The position numbers were made by a program, and so were the translations under genes. Under the pieces are notes generated by a model. That model did not search any database. It was given only the letters and a program-made list of their open reading frames with translations, and was not told the origin of the DNA. Positions 19,124 through 28,305 of a DNA stretch of 64,000 nt are shown here, piece after piece. The first letter of the stretch is position 1; each line of letters starts with the position of its first letter. Origin of the DNA: Variovorax sp. J22P240 (GTDB lineage: Bacteria; Pseudomonadota; Gammaproteobacteria; Burkholderiales; Burkholderiaceae_C); NCBI RefSeq assembly GCF_030316855.1, contig NZ_JASZYR010000013.1, forward strand, positions 1 to 64,000, in the 5' to 3' direction.

Positions 19124-19654
19124 ATGGCGCAGACCTTTTACTCGGCCGAGGAATGCCGAGCCGCACTGAATGAGGTGCTCGGCGCGCAGGAGGGTGGCCG
19201 GCGCGGGGCGATGGCGACGGAGGTCGCCGACGCGCTGCTGCAAGACATGGCCCGCGCAGCGCGGACGCAGGACGCGGACGATCTCGAGGTCAAGCTTGGC
19301 AGCTGGGCCATCCGGAACGACGAGATCGACCTGCTCGTGCTGGTCAAGGATGGGGTGATCGCCTATCTCGACGGCAAGCCAGGCTCCTGGGTCAGTCTCG
19401 CCGTCACGCTGGCCCGCCAGCTGCTGGTGCTCTACCGCAAGGGAGTGCGGCTGACGCCGGAGCAGGCGCGCGTGCTGACCGAGCTCAAGAGGGAGCGCGG
19501 ACCCCGTTCGGCAGCCGAGCTCTCAGCCGCGCTGTCGCAAGACGAGCCGGCCCTGCGGCTCGCACTCGAGAGCCTCGCGGCCGCGCCGGCCCGTGCCGGC
19601 CCGGTGAAGCTTGCCGAGAAGCTGCCCGATGGGCGCTGGACAGTCCATGCCTGA
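19124..19654 (+). CDS. hypothetical protein, first gene of an unknown trio
   Basis: 176 aa, not recognised. The C-terminal third (LTPEQARVLTELKRERGPRSAAELSAALSQDEPALRLALESLAA...) looks like a winged-helix domain. The middle (VLVKDGVIAYLDGKPGSWVSLAVTLARQLLVLYRKG) is a hydrophobic helix pair. ATG 19124 is chosen over the adjacent ATG 19121 because AGGAG then lies 6 nt upstream. It overlaps the next gene by 8 nt, indicating one operon of three genes. There is no signal peptide. Possible roles include DNA binding or a regulatory partner of the downstream HExxH protein; this is speculation. Confidence 0.6.
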   Translation: MAQTFYSAEECRAALNEVLGAQEGGRRGAMATEVADALLQDMARAARTQDADDLEVKLGSWAIRNDEIDLLVLVKDGVIAYLDGKPGSWVSLAVTLARQLLVLYRKGVRLTPEQARVLTELKRERGPRSAAELSAALSQDEPALRLALESLAAAPARAGPVKLAEKLPDGRWTVHA

Positions 19655-20708
19655 CGCGGTGAGCTTGAACCGATCGTCCGTGCCTGATTCGCTGGTGCGG
19701 CGTCGCAGGCAATGGCCGGCGCTGTTTCTGCGCGCCAGTGGCCTCGTCTACGTCAATGCGGACGTCGCGCACTGGCGCGCGATGACGCGGGCGTGGGGCC
19801 AGAACGCCTCGCCGGATGGCAGTCGCGCCTTCTACGGCCGGCTGTCGCACGAGATCTACCACTACGCGCAGTTCTTCGCCTGTGGCTACATGACGGGCAT
19901 CTGCCAGGACCATTTCGTCACCGTCAAGCGCGCCTGTCCGTCCGGTTTCGACGCGCCCACCCTGCAGGCCTACCTCGCGAGGCCGCAGCCGCGGCCCGCC
20001 GGGCTCGACGCGATCGCCGGGCTGCTGCGCCAGACGGGGCCGTCCGGCCTGAGCCCGCTGGAGATCATCGAGGGCTGCGCGCGCCTCTTCCAGGCGCTGA
20101 GTGAGCGCCCCGGCCTGCTGCACGGTGCCTACCTGCTCGAACTCACGCGCGCGCCGCCGCTTTACGCGCCCTTCCATCACGCCGTGGCCGCAGCGCTCGG
20201 CGAGCGGGCCTTGGCCGAGACCCTGTTCCTCGGCGCCATCGCGCTCGAGTTCAGCGCGCCGCAGCAGGTCGCGCCGCGCTTGATCGCGCTGCGCGCTGCC
20301 GGCGCGGGCGAGACGGGGTCAGCCGACCCGCATGTCGCGCGCGCCGCGCTGGTCGACGCTGTGCGGGGCGCCGAGCCCGGCGTCGAGCACCTCGGCTCGG
20401 CACTGAGCCTGGCGCAGGCCGGGCGACTCGGCCACCCGCTGCTGGGCGAGCCGTGGCTCTATCACGCGTCCCCGGACTGGGAGCGCGACATCCGCGACGC
20501 GGTCTGGGGACGCCGGCGCTCGCTGCAGGCGGATTTCCTCGGCCACGCCGAAGTGCTGCTCAACGATGCGATCTGGACGGCGCCGCGCCACGATGAAAGC
20601 GCGATCGCCGGTGTCGAGGCGCGCGAGATCTTCGCGCGCATTGCGCTGCACGTTGCGGGCGGCGCAGAGGAGGACAGCGATGTTCAGCCAGCAGAGCACG
20701 GTGCTTGA
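19647..20708 (+). CDS. hypothetical protein with HExxH motif, second gene of an unknown trio
   Basis: 353 aa. Residues 68-72 read HEIYH, within RLSHEIYHYAQFFACGYMTG, the pattern of a zinc-metallopeptidase helix (HExxH followed by aromatic residues and Gln). No clear third zinc ligand can be assigned, though several Glu and His residues follow. No signal peptide or membrane segment; probably cytoplasmic. The remainder is alpha-helical and Ala/Leu-rich, with many short hydrophobic helices. The start at 19647 lies inside the end of the previous gene, and the end overlaps the next by 29 nt. The family is not known to me. Confidence 0.6.
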   Translation: MPDAVSLNRSSVPDSLVRRRRQWPALFLRASGLVYVNADVAHWRAMTRAWGQNASPDGSRAFYGRLSHEIYHYAQFFACGYMTGICQDHFVTVKRACPSGFDAPTLQAYLARPQPRPAGLDAIAGLLRQTGPSGLSPLEIIEGCARLFQALSERPGLLHGAYLLELTRAPPLYAPFHHAVAAALGERALAETLFLGAIALEFSAPQQVAPRLIALRAAGAGETGSADPHVARAALVDAVRGAEPGVEHLGSALSLAQAGRLGHPLLGEPWLYHASPDWERDIRDAVWGRRRSLQADFLGHAEVLLNDAIWTAPRHDESAIAGVEAREIFARIALHVAGGAEEDSDVQPAEHGA

Positions 20709-21306
20709 AGTCGCCGACTTTCTCGACCCGACCGCCGACAACCTGGGCCGGCTGCTCTCGGGCCTGTCCGAGAAACCGAGCAAGGCGCGCGAGCTGCGCT
20801 CGGGCGTCGTCATCTCGTTCGAGAAGCATGGCGTCGGCAACCCCGCGGCCGATCCGCGCGCGCGCCAGTTCCTGCAGCGCGCGGTGCAGCGCTTTCCCGG
20901 CCTCGGCTACTTCCTGCACGGCGATCCGCCGACCTACCATCTGCGCGACATCTCGCTGGCGCTCGCCTTCGCCGCGACGCCGGGACGTCAGCCGATGGGC
21001 GATGATTTCGTGCGTGTGCACCAGCGCCTGCTCGAGGACGCGTTCGATTTCGCGCAGACAGTGGCCGACGACGCAGAGAGCCTGGACGAGGTCTTCCTGG
21101 TCAACCTGCTCCCGATGGTCATGCCGCCCGAGGTGCGCAAGCGAGCCATGCGTGCGCTCGTGCCGGCGTTGCTGATCTCGCGCGAGGGCGATGCCCTCCG
21201 CCGTTCCTGCGTGAAGGAGGCCGAGGCCGTCTGGGACCGCAAGCTCGGCGAGTTCCCGAGCTTCCAGGCCTTCGCCGCGGACTTCGAGAGGGCGAGCCGC
21301 GCCTGA
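20680..21306 (+). CDS. hypothetical protein, third gene of an unknown trio
   Basis: 208 aa, not recognised. It begins MFSQQSTVLEVADFLDPTADNL and is rich in helices; there are no cysteine clusters, signal peptide or membrane segment. GGAGG lies 6-7 nt before ATG 20680, and it overlaps the preceding gene by 29 nt, so translation is probably coupled. It is convergent with the UvrA-like gene, whose stop is 39 nt away. The three genes have no recognisable partner elsewhere in the window. Confidence 0.6.
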   Translation: MFSQQSTVLEVADFLDPTADNLGRLLSGLSEKPSKARELRSGVVISFEKHGVGNPAADPRARQFLQRAVQRFPGLGYFLHGDPPTYHLRDISLALAFAATPGRQPMGDDFVRVHQRLLEDAFDFAQTVADDAESLDEVFLVNLLPMVMPPEVRKRAMRALVPALLISREGDALRRSCVKEAEAVWDRKLGEFPSFQAFAADFERASRA

Positions 21307-21345
21307 CGCCGTGCGCCTGCTCGAATTGCTTGTCCCGTGGGGACG

Positions 21346-24015
21346 TCAACCCGCTGACGCGAGATAGGGCGCGGTCCGGCTGCCGGGCGCGCTGGCGACG
21401 TCGGCGGGCGTGCCGGCGGCCACGACGCGTCCCCCTTGCTGTCCCGCGCCAGGCCCCATGTCGATGACCCAGTCGCTCATGGCAACCACGCGCATGTCGT
21501 GCTCCACCACAATCACCGTGTTGCCGGAGTCGACCAGGCCATGGAGTTGCGCCATCAGCTTGTCGACGTCCGCGGGGTGCAGGCCGGTGGTGGGCTCGTC
21601 GAGGACATAGAGCGTGTCGCCGCGCTGCGCGCGTTGCAGTTCGGTCGCGAGCTTGATGCGCTGCGCTTCGCCACCCGATAGCTCGGTGGCAGGCTGCCCG
21701 AGCCGCAAGTAGCCGAGGCCGATGTCCTGCAGCAGCTGGAGGGGCCGCTGCACCGCGGCCTCCTCGGCGAAGAGCGCCAAGGCTTCGTTCACCGTCAAGC
21801 CGAGCACTTCGGCGATGTTCTTGTCGCACCAGCGGACGCTGAGGGTGTGCTCGTTGTAGCGCGCACCGTGGCAGGTGGGGCAGGGCGCATACACGCTGGG
21901 CATGAAGAGCATCTCCACGCTCACGAAGCCTTCGCCTTCGCAGGTCACGCAGCGGCCCTTGGGCACGTTGAAGGAGAAGCGTCCCGCGTCGTAGCGCCGC
22001 GAACGTGCGGCCTTGGTCGATGCAAACAGCCTGCGCACGTGACCGAAGAGCCCGGTGTAGGTGGCGAGGTTGGAGCGCGGCGTGCGCCCGATCGGCTTCT
22101 GATCCACGCGCACGAGCCTCCTGATCGTGGCCATGCCGCTGGCAATGCGGCCGGCTGTCGCGCCCAGCGGCGTGGAGGCGAGTTCGTCGTCGCCCTCGTC
22201 CTCGGGCAACGGGGGTTCGTGTCCAAGACTCGCCGACACGAGCTCGACGAGTGCCTGGCTCACGAGGCTGGACTTGCCGGAGCCCGACACGCCGGTCACC
22301 GCCGTGAAAACACCCAGCGGAAGCTCGGCGTTCAGGTGACGAAGGTTGTTGCGCGTGATGCCTTCGAGCTTCAGCCAAGCTGCCGGCGAACGCGCGGCGG
22401 CCTGGCGCCGGGCCGGCCCCGCGAAGAGATAGCGGGCGGTGGCGGAGGTCGCAACGTCGCGCAGGCCATCGGGAGGGCCGCTGTAGAGCACCTGTCCACC
22501 TTGCTCGCCGGCCTCGGGACCCACGTCCACGATCCAGTCCGCGTGGCGCATCACCTCGAGGTCGTGCTCGACGACAAACAGCGAATTGCCTGATCGCTGG
22601 AGCTGACCGAGCGCGACGTGCAGCGCCTCGCCGTCGGCGGGATGCAGGCCCGCCGATGGCTCGTCCAGCACGTACACGACGCCGAACAGATTCGAGCGGA
22701 TCTGCGTGGCCAGCCGCAACCGCTGCAACTCGCCGGGCGAGAGGGTCGGCGTGCTGCGCTCGAGCGAGAGGTAGCCGAGGCCCAGCGCATGGAGTGTCTT
22801 CAGGCGGTCGATCACGTCGTGCGCGATGCGCTGCGCCGCAATGCGCTTCTCCTCGGACAGGTTGCCGGTGCGGCGCACATCCGGCGCGCTCTCGTGGGCC
22901 GAGCCGCCCGCCGCGACGCGGCGCTCGGTGGCCTTGCGCGAGGCCGGTCGGTTGAGCGTCGCCCGGTCTGCCTCTTGCGCGAGCTTGTCGTCGGCAGCCG
23001 GCGCCAGGACTTGCATGAGCTGCGCGAGCGGCATCTGCGACATCTCGCTGATGTCCAGGCCGGCGAAGGTCACGCTGAGCGACTCGCGCTTGAGCCGCTT
23101 GCCGTGGCAGGCCGGGCAGAGTCGCCCGACCATGAAGCGCGACACGCGCTTCTTCATGAGGGCGCTCTGGGTGGTCGCAAAGGTGTGCAGGATGTACTTC
23201 CTCGCGCCGGTGAAAGTGCCCTGGTAGCTCGGCTCCATCTTGCGGCGCAGGGCGGCGCGTGTCTCGGCGGGCGTGAATCCGGCATAGACCGGCACGCTCG
23301 GCTGCTCGTCGGTGAAGAGGATCCAGTTGCGATCCTTCTTCGGCAGGTCGCGCCAGGGTGTGTCGACGTCGTAGCCCAGCGTCACGAGGATGTCGCGCAG
23401 GTTCTGCCCGTGCCAGGCCGGCGGCCATGCCGCGATGGCCCGCTCGCGAATCGTCAGCGAGTCGTCGGGCACCATCGACTTCTCGGTGACCTCGTACACC
23501 CGGCCGAGGCCGTGGCAGTTCGCGCAGGCACCCTGCGGCGTGTTGGGCGAGAAGTCCTCGGCGTACAGCATCGGTTGCCGGGACGGATAGCTTCCGGCGC
23601 GCGAGTAGAGCATGCGCAGCAGGCTCGAGAGGGTGGTGACGCTGCCGACCGACGAGCGCGTGCTCGGCGTGCCGCGTTGCTGCCGAAGCGCCACCGCCGG
23701 GGGCAGGCCATCGATGGAGTCGACCGCGGGGACGCCCACCTGGTCGATCAGCCGGCGCGCATACGGCGCCACCGATTCGAAATAGCGCCGCTGCGCTTCC
23801 GCGTAGAGCGTGCCAAAGGCCAGCGACGACTTGCCGGATCCGGAGATGCCGGTGAAGACGACCAGGGCGTCGCGCGGAATGTCCACGTCCACGTTCTTCA
23901 GGTTGTGCTCGCGGGCGCCGCGCACGCGAACGAATTTCGTGACCGCGTGCTCGTCCGCGACTGGCTTGGGAAGATCGTCCCGGCGCATGATGCTGTGGCG
24001 CGCGGGGCTTTTCAT
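21346..24015 (-). CDS. uvrA: UvrA-like excinuclease ATPase (paralogue)
   Basis: 889-aa double ABC ATPase. Walker A motifs are GISGSGKSS (about residues 56-64) and GVSGSGKSS in the second half. Signature sequences are [12 protein letters not shown] and [12 protein letters not shown]. Zinc-binding CxxC pairs are seen ([32 protein letters not shown]). Housekeeping UvrA is about 940-970 aa, so this shorter form resembles the second-class UvrA paralogues that act in damage tolerance or drug resistance. The start overlaps the upstream zinc-finger gene stop as ATGA; an internal ATG at 23988 is an alternative. The nucleotide-excision partners UvrB and UvrC are not in the window. Confidence 0.88.
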   Translation of the reverse strand: MKSPARHSIMRRDDLPKPVADEHAVTKFVRVRGAREHNLKNVDVDIPRDALVVFTGISGSGKSSLAFGTLYAEAQRRYFESVAPYARRLIDQVGVPAVDSIDGLPPAVALRQQRGTPSTRSSVGSVTTLSSLLRMLYSRAGSYPSRQPMLYAEDFSPNTPQGACANCHGLGRVYEVTEKSMVPDDSLTIRERAIAAWPPAWHGQNLRDILVTLGYDVDTPWRDLPKKDRNWILFTDEQPSVPVYAGFTPAETRAALRRKMEPSYQGTFTGARKYILHTFATTQSALMKKRVSRFMVGRLCPACHGKRLKRESLSVTFAGLDISEMSQMPLAQLMQVLAPAADDKLAQEADRATLNRPASRKATERRVAAGGSAHESAPDVRRTGNLSEEKRIAAQRIAHDVIDRLKTLHALGLGYLSLERSTPTLSPGELQRLRLATQIRSNLFGVVYVLDEPSAGLHPADGEALHVALGQLQRSGNSLFVVEHDLEVMRHADWIVDVGPEAGEQGGQVLYSGPPDGLRDVATSATARYLFAGPARRQAAARSPAAWLKLEGITRNNLRHLNAELPLGVFTAVTGVSGSGKSSLVSQALVELVSASLGHEPPLPEDEGDDELASTPLGATAGRIASGMATIRRLVRVDQKPIGRTPRSNLATYTGLFGHVRRLFASTKAARSRRYDAGRFSFNVPKGRCVTCEGEGFVSVEMLFMPSVYAPCPTCHGARYNEHTLSVRWCDKNIAEVLGLTVNEALALFAEEAAVQRPLQLLQDIGLGYLRLGQPATELSGGEAQRIKLATELQRAQRGDTLYVLDEPTTGLHPADVDKLMAQLHGLVDSGNTVIVVEHDMRVVAMSDWVIDMGPGAGQQGGRVVAAGTPADVASAPGSRTAPYLASAG

Positions 24016-24404
24016 GCGGCGAAGGGCGGGACGGACGGATGCGTGCTTTCCCATTCGGCCTGGTGCTCGAGGCAGAACTTTGCCGTCGGCTGCACCAGCA
24101 GCCTGGCGTAGGGGATGAGTTGGCTGCACTCCTGGCACGCGCCGAAGCGGCCTTTGCGGATCCGCTCGCGCGCCTCCTCGATGTCGCGCAGCTCCTCCTG
24201 GTCGCGAAGGAGTTGCACGTGATCGAGTCCTTCGAGGAATCGCTCTTCGGCGTTGTCCACCGGATCATGGACCTCGCGGGGGCGCGGATCGAGCGAGGCG
24301 ATACCGGCATCCTTGGCGTCGTGCACGTCAGCTTGCAGTTCGGCTTCGCGCCGCGCGAGCAGCTCCTGGATTTGCCGCAGCTGGTCATCTGTCAAGTCGG
24401 CCAT
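24012..24404 (-). CDS. TraR/DksA-family zinc-finger protein
   Basis: 130 aa. N-terminal acidic coiled coil (about residues 1-75), then the C4-type zinc finger [22 protein letters not shown]. This is the layout of DksA/TraR proteins that enter the RNA polymerase secondary channel. The coiled-coil tip region carries Asp and Glu but not the exact DksA DxxDxA motif, so it is not housekeeping DksA. AAAGGA lies about 6 nt before ATG 24404. Its stop overlaps the UvrA-like start by 4 nt, so the two are translationally coupled, perhaps in a stress or DNA-damage response. Confidence 0.85.
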   Translation of the reverse strand: MADLTDDQLRQIQELLARREAELQADVHDAKDAGIASLDPRPREVHDPVDNAEERFLEGLDHVQLLRDQEELRDIEEARERIRKGRFGACQECSQLIPYARLLVQPTAKFCLEHQAEWESTHPSVPPFAA

Positions 24405-24596
24405 GCGAGTTCCTTTGTGTTCCGCTTGGAATCGAAATTCGCTCGCCGATCAGGGTCGCCATGTCAGCATTCCTCGACGCGGTGGGAAGGATTTGGCGCC
24501 GGCGCGCGGCGCGGTCCGTGAGGGCGGTTGGTGGAGAGGGCCGCGCGGTGGATGATGCGCAAGGCCGGGTGACGGCCGGAAGCGGAAAACTTCCCC

Positions 24597-25214
24597 TCAG
24601 TCGTGTGAACGCGCCCGGGGGCCCTCGCCGTCATCGCCCGTCGCGGGCGACGCGGGGCCCAGCATCCGGCTGAACAGGCGCGCCGCGTTGGCGTTGAACG
24701 CCATGCCGTGGTCGAGCTGGACGTTCATCGCGAACCCGTCGAAGGCCATCAGCACGATCCCTGCGATGACGTTGCTCTCGGCCCGGGTGACGGCGAGGCA
24801 GTCGGCCAGCCAGAGCGCGACGCGCTCCTGGAACAGCTCCCGCAGGTGCGGGCTGTAGTCGTCGCCGCCCCGGGTCGTCGAGAGCGCCTGCATGATGTTC
24901 TTGGCGAATCCGTTGTTCTCGCGCGGCAGGTCACGCCACAGGATGACGAGCAGGCGCTCGAGCCGCTCCTGCGGCGAGCCGACCCGCTTCAGGGAACGGT
25001 CCAGCCGGTCGAGGCGCTCCTTGAGCCAGGGCTCGTACAGCGTGTAGAGGATGTCGAGCTTCGAGCGGAAATAGACATAGACGTTCGCGGTCGAGATGCC
25101 GGCCTCGCGCGCGATTGCGGGAATCGAGCTGTCGCTGTAGCCCTGCGCGGCGAACAGCCGGAAGGACGCTGCAAGGATCGCCTCGCGCACATCTTTTTTC
25201 TTCGTCTGTGACAT
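24597..25214 (-). CDS. TetR-family transcriptional regulator
   Basis: 205 aa. The N-terminal helix-turn-helix is clear: AILAASFRLFAAQGYSDSSIPAIAREAGISTANVYVYFRSK, the standard TetR pattern. The rest is a helical ligand-binding domain of unknown specificity. ATG 25214 is chosen as the natural N-terminus (MSQTKKKDVREAIL). The gene is divergent from the NicX-like operon with a 137-nt shared control region containing a strong sigma-70 promoter and a short palindrome. It is very likely the operon's repressor, relieved by the substrate or an intermediate. Confidence 0.9.
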   Translation of the reverse strand: MSQTKKKDVREAILAASFRLFAAQGYSDSSIPAIAREAGISTANVYVYFRSKLDILYTLYEPWLKERLDRLDRSLKRVGSPQERLERLLVILWRDLPRENNGFAKNIMQALSTTRGGDDYSPHLRELFQERVALWLADCLAVTRAESNVIAGIVLMAFDGFAMNVQLDHGMAFNANAARLFSRMLGPASPATGDDGEGPRARSHD

Positions 25215-25260
25215 GGGATCCGGTCCTGTTCCAAGGGTGGTGAACGATTCTCTCAAAAAT

Positions 25261-25271
25261 GAATGGTATTC
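25261..25271. promoter_or_regulatory. candidate TetR operator half-sites GAAT-GGT-ATTC
   Basis: A perfect inverted repeat GAAT/ATTC with a 3-nt spacer, 5 nt before the -35 box of the operon promoter. Repressor binding here would occlude RNA polymerase. The assignment to the adjacent TetR protein is inferred from position. Confidence 0.35.
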
Positions 25272-25275
25272 GCTA

Positions 25276-25304
25276 TTGACATCCAATTGCTTGATTCCTA
25301 AAGT
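25276..25304 (+). promoter_or_regulatory. sigma-70 promoter of the NicX-like operon
   Basis: A consensus -35 TTGACA (25276-25281), a 17-nt spacer and TAAAGT (25299-25304, four of six consensus bases). The start codon of the first gene at 25352 follows at a normal distance. This is the clearest promoter in the window. Confidence 0.65.
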
Positions 25305-25351
25305 AGTTCTCAATCCGCCGATTGGCTGGCGGGCACCAGAGGATTCCACCG

Positions 25352-26428
25352 ATGCAAGCAGCGATCCGCACCCAGGAGCTCAACCCCGCGAAGCTCATGT
25401 CCCTCTTTCGCAAGCAGTTCGAGTTGTGCCGGGTCGGCCCCGGGCAGACGGTCGCGATCGTCAGCGACCTCGGGACGCGGCGCGAGTACATCGAGGCCGC
25501 CTTCGCGGCGGCACAGGACATCGGCTTCGACATCTACGAGATGTGCGTCAACGCGATCCCCGGATGGACCAGCGTCGGTGTGGCGACCATCGGCAAGTGC
25601 AAGGGCACGCTCGAGGCGCTGATGGCGGTCGACATGGTGCTGATCTTCCATGTGCCGCTGTTCTCCAAGTGGCTGCGCGACGTCCAGGCCAAGGGCGTGC
25701 GCGTCCAGATGATCATCGACGCACCGGACGATCTCTATCAGCTGCAATCGCCGCCCGGCCTGAAGGAGGCCGTGCTGCATGCGCAGTCGCTGTACCGGAA
25801 GACGCGCGAAGTGCGCGTGACGAGCCAGGCCGGGACCGACCTCACGTACCGTTGCGGCGAGTACCCGGTCATGAGCCAGTACGGCATGGCGGACGAGCCG
25901 GGCCGTTTCGATCACTGGGGCGTGGGACTGCTGCACACCTTTCCGAACGAGGGCAGCGCCCAGGGCCGCGTGGTGATCGCGCCGGGCGACATCGTGATCC
26001 TTCCGTACTGCCGGTATGTGCAGGATGCGATCGAGCTCGAGATCCGCGACGGCCACATCGTGCGCATCGAGGGCGGGCTCGACGCGGCGCTGATGCGCGA
26101 GTGGCTGGGTGAAGGCAAGGTCAGCGAGGGCGACCGCGACCCCTACGCACTGTCTCACCTGGGTTGGGGGCTCAATCCGCAGTGCCGCTGGGATTCGCTG
26201 GCGCTGCATGGCGATGCGCCCGAGCGCAGCCGCGCTGCGGCGCGCAGCTTCCCGGGCAACTTCCTGTTCTCGACCGGTCCCAACACGCAAGGCGGCGGAA
26301 AGCGCACGACGCGCGGCCACTACGACGTGCCGATGCGCAACTGCACCATCGCGCTCGACGGCAACGTCGTGGTGAAGGACGGCCGCGTGGTCGATCCGAA
26401 GATGGTCGTCGAGCGCGTGCCACGCTGA
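25352..26428 (+). CDS. NicX-like 2,5-dihydroxypyridine 5,6-dioxygenase family protein
   Basis: 358 aa. The central block SQAGTDLTYRCGEYPVMSQYGMADEPGRFDHW and the following TFPNEGSAQGRVVI match the pattern of NicX/PicD extradiol-type ring-cleavage enzymes. The three NicX iron ligands are conserved: His269 (SHLGWG), His323 and Asp325 (GHYDVPMRN). NicX opens 2,5-dihydroxypyridine to N-formylmaleamate; the substrate here could be a related hydroxylated N-heterocycle. The fold is shared with M29 aminopeptidases, so database names may say leucyl aminopeptidase. AGAGGA lies 8 nt before ATG 25352. It is the first gene of a twelve-gene operon. Confidence 0.78.
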   Translation: MQAAIRTQELNPAKLMSLFRKQFELCRVGPGQTVAIVSDLGTRREYIEAAFAAAQDIGFDIYEMCVNAIPGWTSVGVATIGKCKGTLEALMAVDMVLIFHVPLFSKWLRDVQAKGVRVQMIIDAPDDLYQLQSPPGLKEAVLHAQSLYRKTREVRVTSQAGTDLTYRCGEYPVMSQYGMADEPGRFDHWGVGLLHTFPNEGSAQGRVVIAPGDIVILPYCRYVQDAIELEIRDGHIVRIEGGLDAALMREWLGEGKVSEGDRDPYALSHLGWGLNPQCRWDSLALHGDAPERSRAAARSFPGNFLFSTGPNTQGGGKRTTRGHYDVPMRNCTIALDGNVVVKDGRVVDPKMVVERVPR

Positions 26429-26465
26429 TGCGCACCGAATCCATTTCCCTGCGGAGCCCCACTTC

Positions 26466-26945
26466 ATGCTGATCGAAGGTCAATTCCCCATCGCGGCGGC
26501 GCCGCAGACGCTGCTGGTTCACCTGTTCGACGCGGGCCTGATGGCCTCCTGCCTGCCGGGCTGCGAGCAGCTGGAGGCCATCGACGCGGACCGTTACCGT
26601 GCGGTCGTCGTGATCGCGATGGCGGGCATCAAGGCGCGTTTCGATCTGCAGGTGCAGATCACGAAGCGCGACGAGCAGAACGTCTGGGCCCTCACGCGGG
26701 GCGACGAGGGCGGCCACGCCAGCAGCCTGCAGGCGGACAGCCGCGTGAGCCTGGAGCCGACGCCCGAGGGCACGCTGGTGCGCTACCGCTCCGAGGTCTC
26801 GGTGACCGGCCGCCTCGGCCGCTTCGCGCTGGGCATGATGAAGAAGAAGGCGCAGAGCATGGGCGACGAATTCGCCGCCAACCTGCAGCGCAAGCTCGAG
26901 CAGATCGGCGCGGCCTCCCAGGCCGCGACGCCAGCGAGCCACTGA
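26466..26945 (+). CDS. CoxG-like SRPBCC protein
   Basis: 159 aa of the carbon monoxide dehydrogenase subunit G (CoxG/SRPBCC) type. The N-terminal FPIAAAPQTLLVHLFDAGLMASCLPGCE is characteristic: the protein begins with a short strand, then a hydrophobic-ligand-binding fold. CoxG proteins help mature or anchor molybdenum hydroxylases. The C-terminal residues (MMKKKAQSMGDEFAANLQRKL) form an amphipathic helix. It lies between the dioxygenase and the hydroxylase genes, 3 nt before the FAD-subunit gene. Confidence 0.8.
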   Translation: MLIEGQFPIAAAPQTLLVHLFDAGLMASCLPGCEQLEAIDADRYRAVVVIAMAGIKARFDLQVQITKRDEQNVWALTRGDEGGHASSLQADSRVSLEPTPEGTLVRYRSEVSVTGRLGRFALGMMKKKAQSMGDEFAANLQRKLEQIGAASQAATPASH

Positions 26946-26947
26946 GC

Positions 26948-27799
26948 ATGACGACGCTGCAGGGGCTCTATCGCCCGAAGACCGTCGACGAGGCCACGGC
27001 GCTGCTGGCGCAGGACGCCGAGGCCAAGCCGCTGGCCGGCGGCGCCACCCTGGTGGCCATGCTCAACGCGCGCGTGATCGAACCCGCCGCGCTGGTCAGC
27101 CTGGCGGACATCGACGAAATCAAGGGCATCACGGTGCAGGACGACGGCCGCGTGCGCATCGGTGCCTTCACGCGCCACCGCGAGACGGCCGACTGCACGC
27201 TGGCGCTCGGCAGTGCCAACGTCGTGCCGCACGCGGCCTCGCAGATCGCCAATGCCACGGTGCGCAACATGGGCACGATCGGCGGCTCCATCTCGTTCGC
27301 CGATCCGGGGCTGGACTACCCGCCCGCGCTGGTCGCGGCGGGCGCCGTCGTCGAGATCGCTTCCGTGCAAGGCCGGCGCATGGTGCCGGCCGCCGAGTTC
27401 TTTGTCGACTGGTACCTGACCGCGCTCGAGCCCGGCGAACTGGTGACGGCGGTGCTGCTGCCCGCGCCCGACCGTGGCGCGGGCGTGTACATCAAGCACG
27501 CGCGCGTGGCGGGCGACTACGCCACCGCCTCGGTCGCGGCGTGCCTGCACGGCGACACGAGCATGAGCGTGGCGGTCGGCGCCTGCGGGCCGACCCCGCT
27601 GGCCGATCCCGAGGCCAATGCGCTGCTCTCCGCCGATCGCAGCGATGCCGCGATCGCGCGTGCGGCGCAGTGGCTCGTGCAACGCGCCGACCCGCTCGAC
27701 GATGTCCGTGGCAGCGCGGACTACCGGCTTCTCTTGATTCCCAGGCTTCTGCTGCGCGCGGTGCGCGCCGTGGAAGCCGCTCACCGGAGTGCTGCATGA
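26948..27799 (+). CDS. molybdenum hydroxylase, FAD-binding medium subunit (CoxM-like)
   Basis: 283 aa. The FAD_binding_5 motifs are present: PLAGGATLVAMLNARV at the N-terminus, and NATVRNMGTIGGSISFADPG, the flavin-binding T-x-G-G-S-I segment. It transfers electrons from the Fe-S subunit to an acceptor. It is preceded by a 2-nt gap after CoxG and overlaps the small subunit gene as ATGA. Gene order M-S-L and overlaps are those of a heterotrimeric xanthine-dehydrogenase-family enzyme such as nicotine, quinoline or CO dehydrogenases. Confidence 0.88.
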   Translation: MTTLQGLYRPKTVDEATALLAQDAEAKPLAGGATLVAMLNARVIEPAALVSLADIDEIKGITVQDDGRVRIGAFTRHRETADCTLALGSANVVPHAASQIANATVRNMGTIGGSISFADPGLDYPPALVAAGAVVEIASVQGRRMVPAAEFFVDWYLTALEPGELVTAVLLPAPDRGAGVYIKHARVAGDYATASVAACLHGDTSMSVAVGACGPTPLADPEANALLSADRSDAAIARAAQWLVQRADPLDDVRGSADYRLLLIPRLLLRAVRAVEAAHRSAA

Positions 27800-28305
27800 C
27801 CCACCCGTCGTCCGTGCCCCTGCAAGGCGTCGTGACCGTGCACGTGAACGGCGAAGCCGCGCAGGTCGGCGCGGCCTTGCACGACACGCTGCTCACCGTG
27901 CTGCGCGATCGCCTGCAGCTGACCGCCGCCAAGCGCGGCTGCAACCAGGGCGTCTGCGGTGCCTGCACCGTCAGCGTCGATGGCGTGCCGATGCGAGCCT
28001 GCCTGAGCCTGGCGCACAACTGCCAAAGCGCGCAGGTGCACACGCTCGAAGGCTTGCTGGACTGCCCGCACATGCAGGCCCTGCAGGCGGCGTTCGCGAG
28101 CACCGGCGCCTTTCAGTGCGGCTTCTGCACGCCGGGCATGCTGGTCAGTGCCCGTTCGCTGCTGCAGCGCGATCCCGACCCTGACGAGCGGGCCATCCGC
28201 ACCGCGCTGTCGGGCAACCTGTGCCGCTGCACCGGCTACGTGAAGATCGTCGCGGCCGTGCAGGCGGCCGCCCGGTCGCTGCTTGCCGAGGGAGCCGCAT
28301 CGTGA
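27796..28305 (+). CDS. molybdenum hydroxylase, [2Fe-2S] small subunit (CoxS-like)
   Basis: 169 aa. Two iron-sulfur motifs are visible: [21 protein letters not shown], the plant-ferredoxin type site, and CGFCTPG...CRCTGY in the helical C-terminal domain. Its end overlaps the large subunit start (GTGA). The cytoplasmic three-subunit form without a signal peptide fits hydroxylation of an N-heteroaromatic ring with water as oxygen source. The FAD subunit gene just before and the Mo subunit just after complete the enzyme. Confidence 0.92.
   Translation: MTHPSSVPLQGVVTVHVNGEAAQVGAALHDTLLTVLRDRLQLTAAKRGCNQGVCGACTVSVDGVPMRACLSLAHNCQSAQVHTLEGLLDCPHMQALQAAFASTGAFQCGFCTPGMLVSARSLLQRDPDPDERAIRTALSGNLCRCTGYVKIVAAVQAAARSLLAEGAAS

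Noticed and set aside
21119-24388. 1089-codon minus-strand frame overlapping uvrA and the DksA-like gene
   Set aside because: Arg/Pro/Ala-rich shadow one frame off from the clear UvrA coding sequence.
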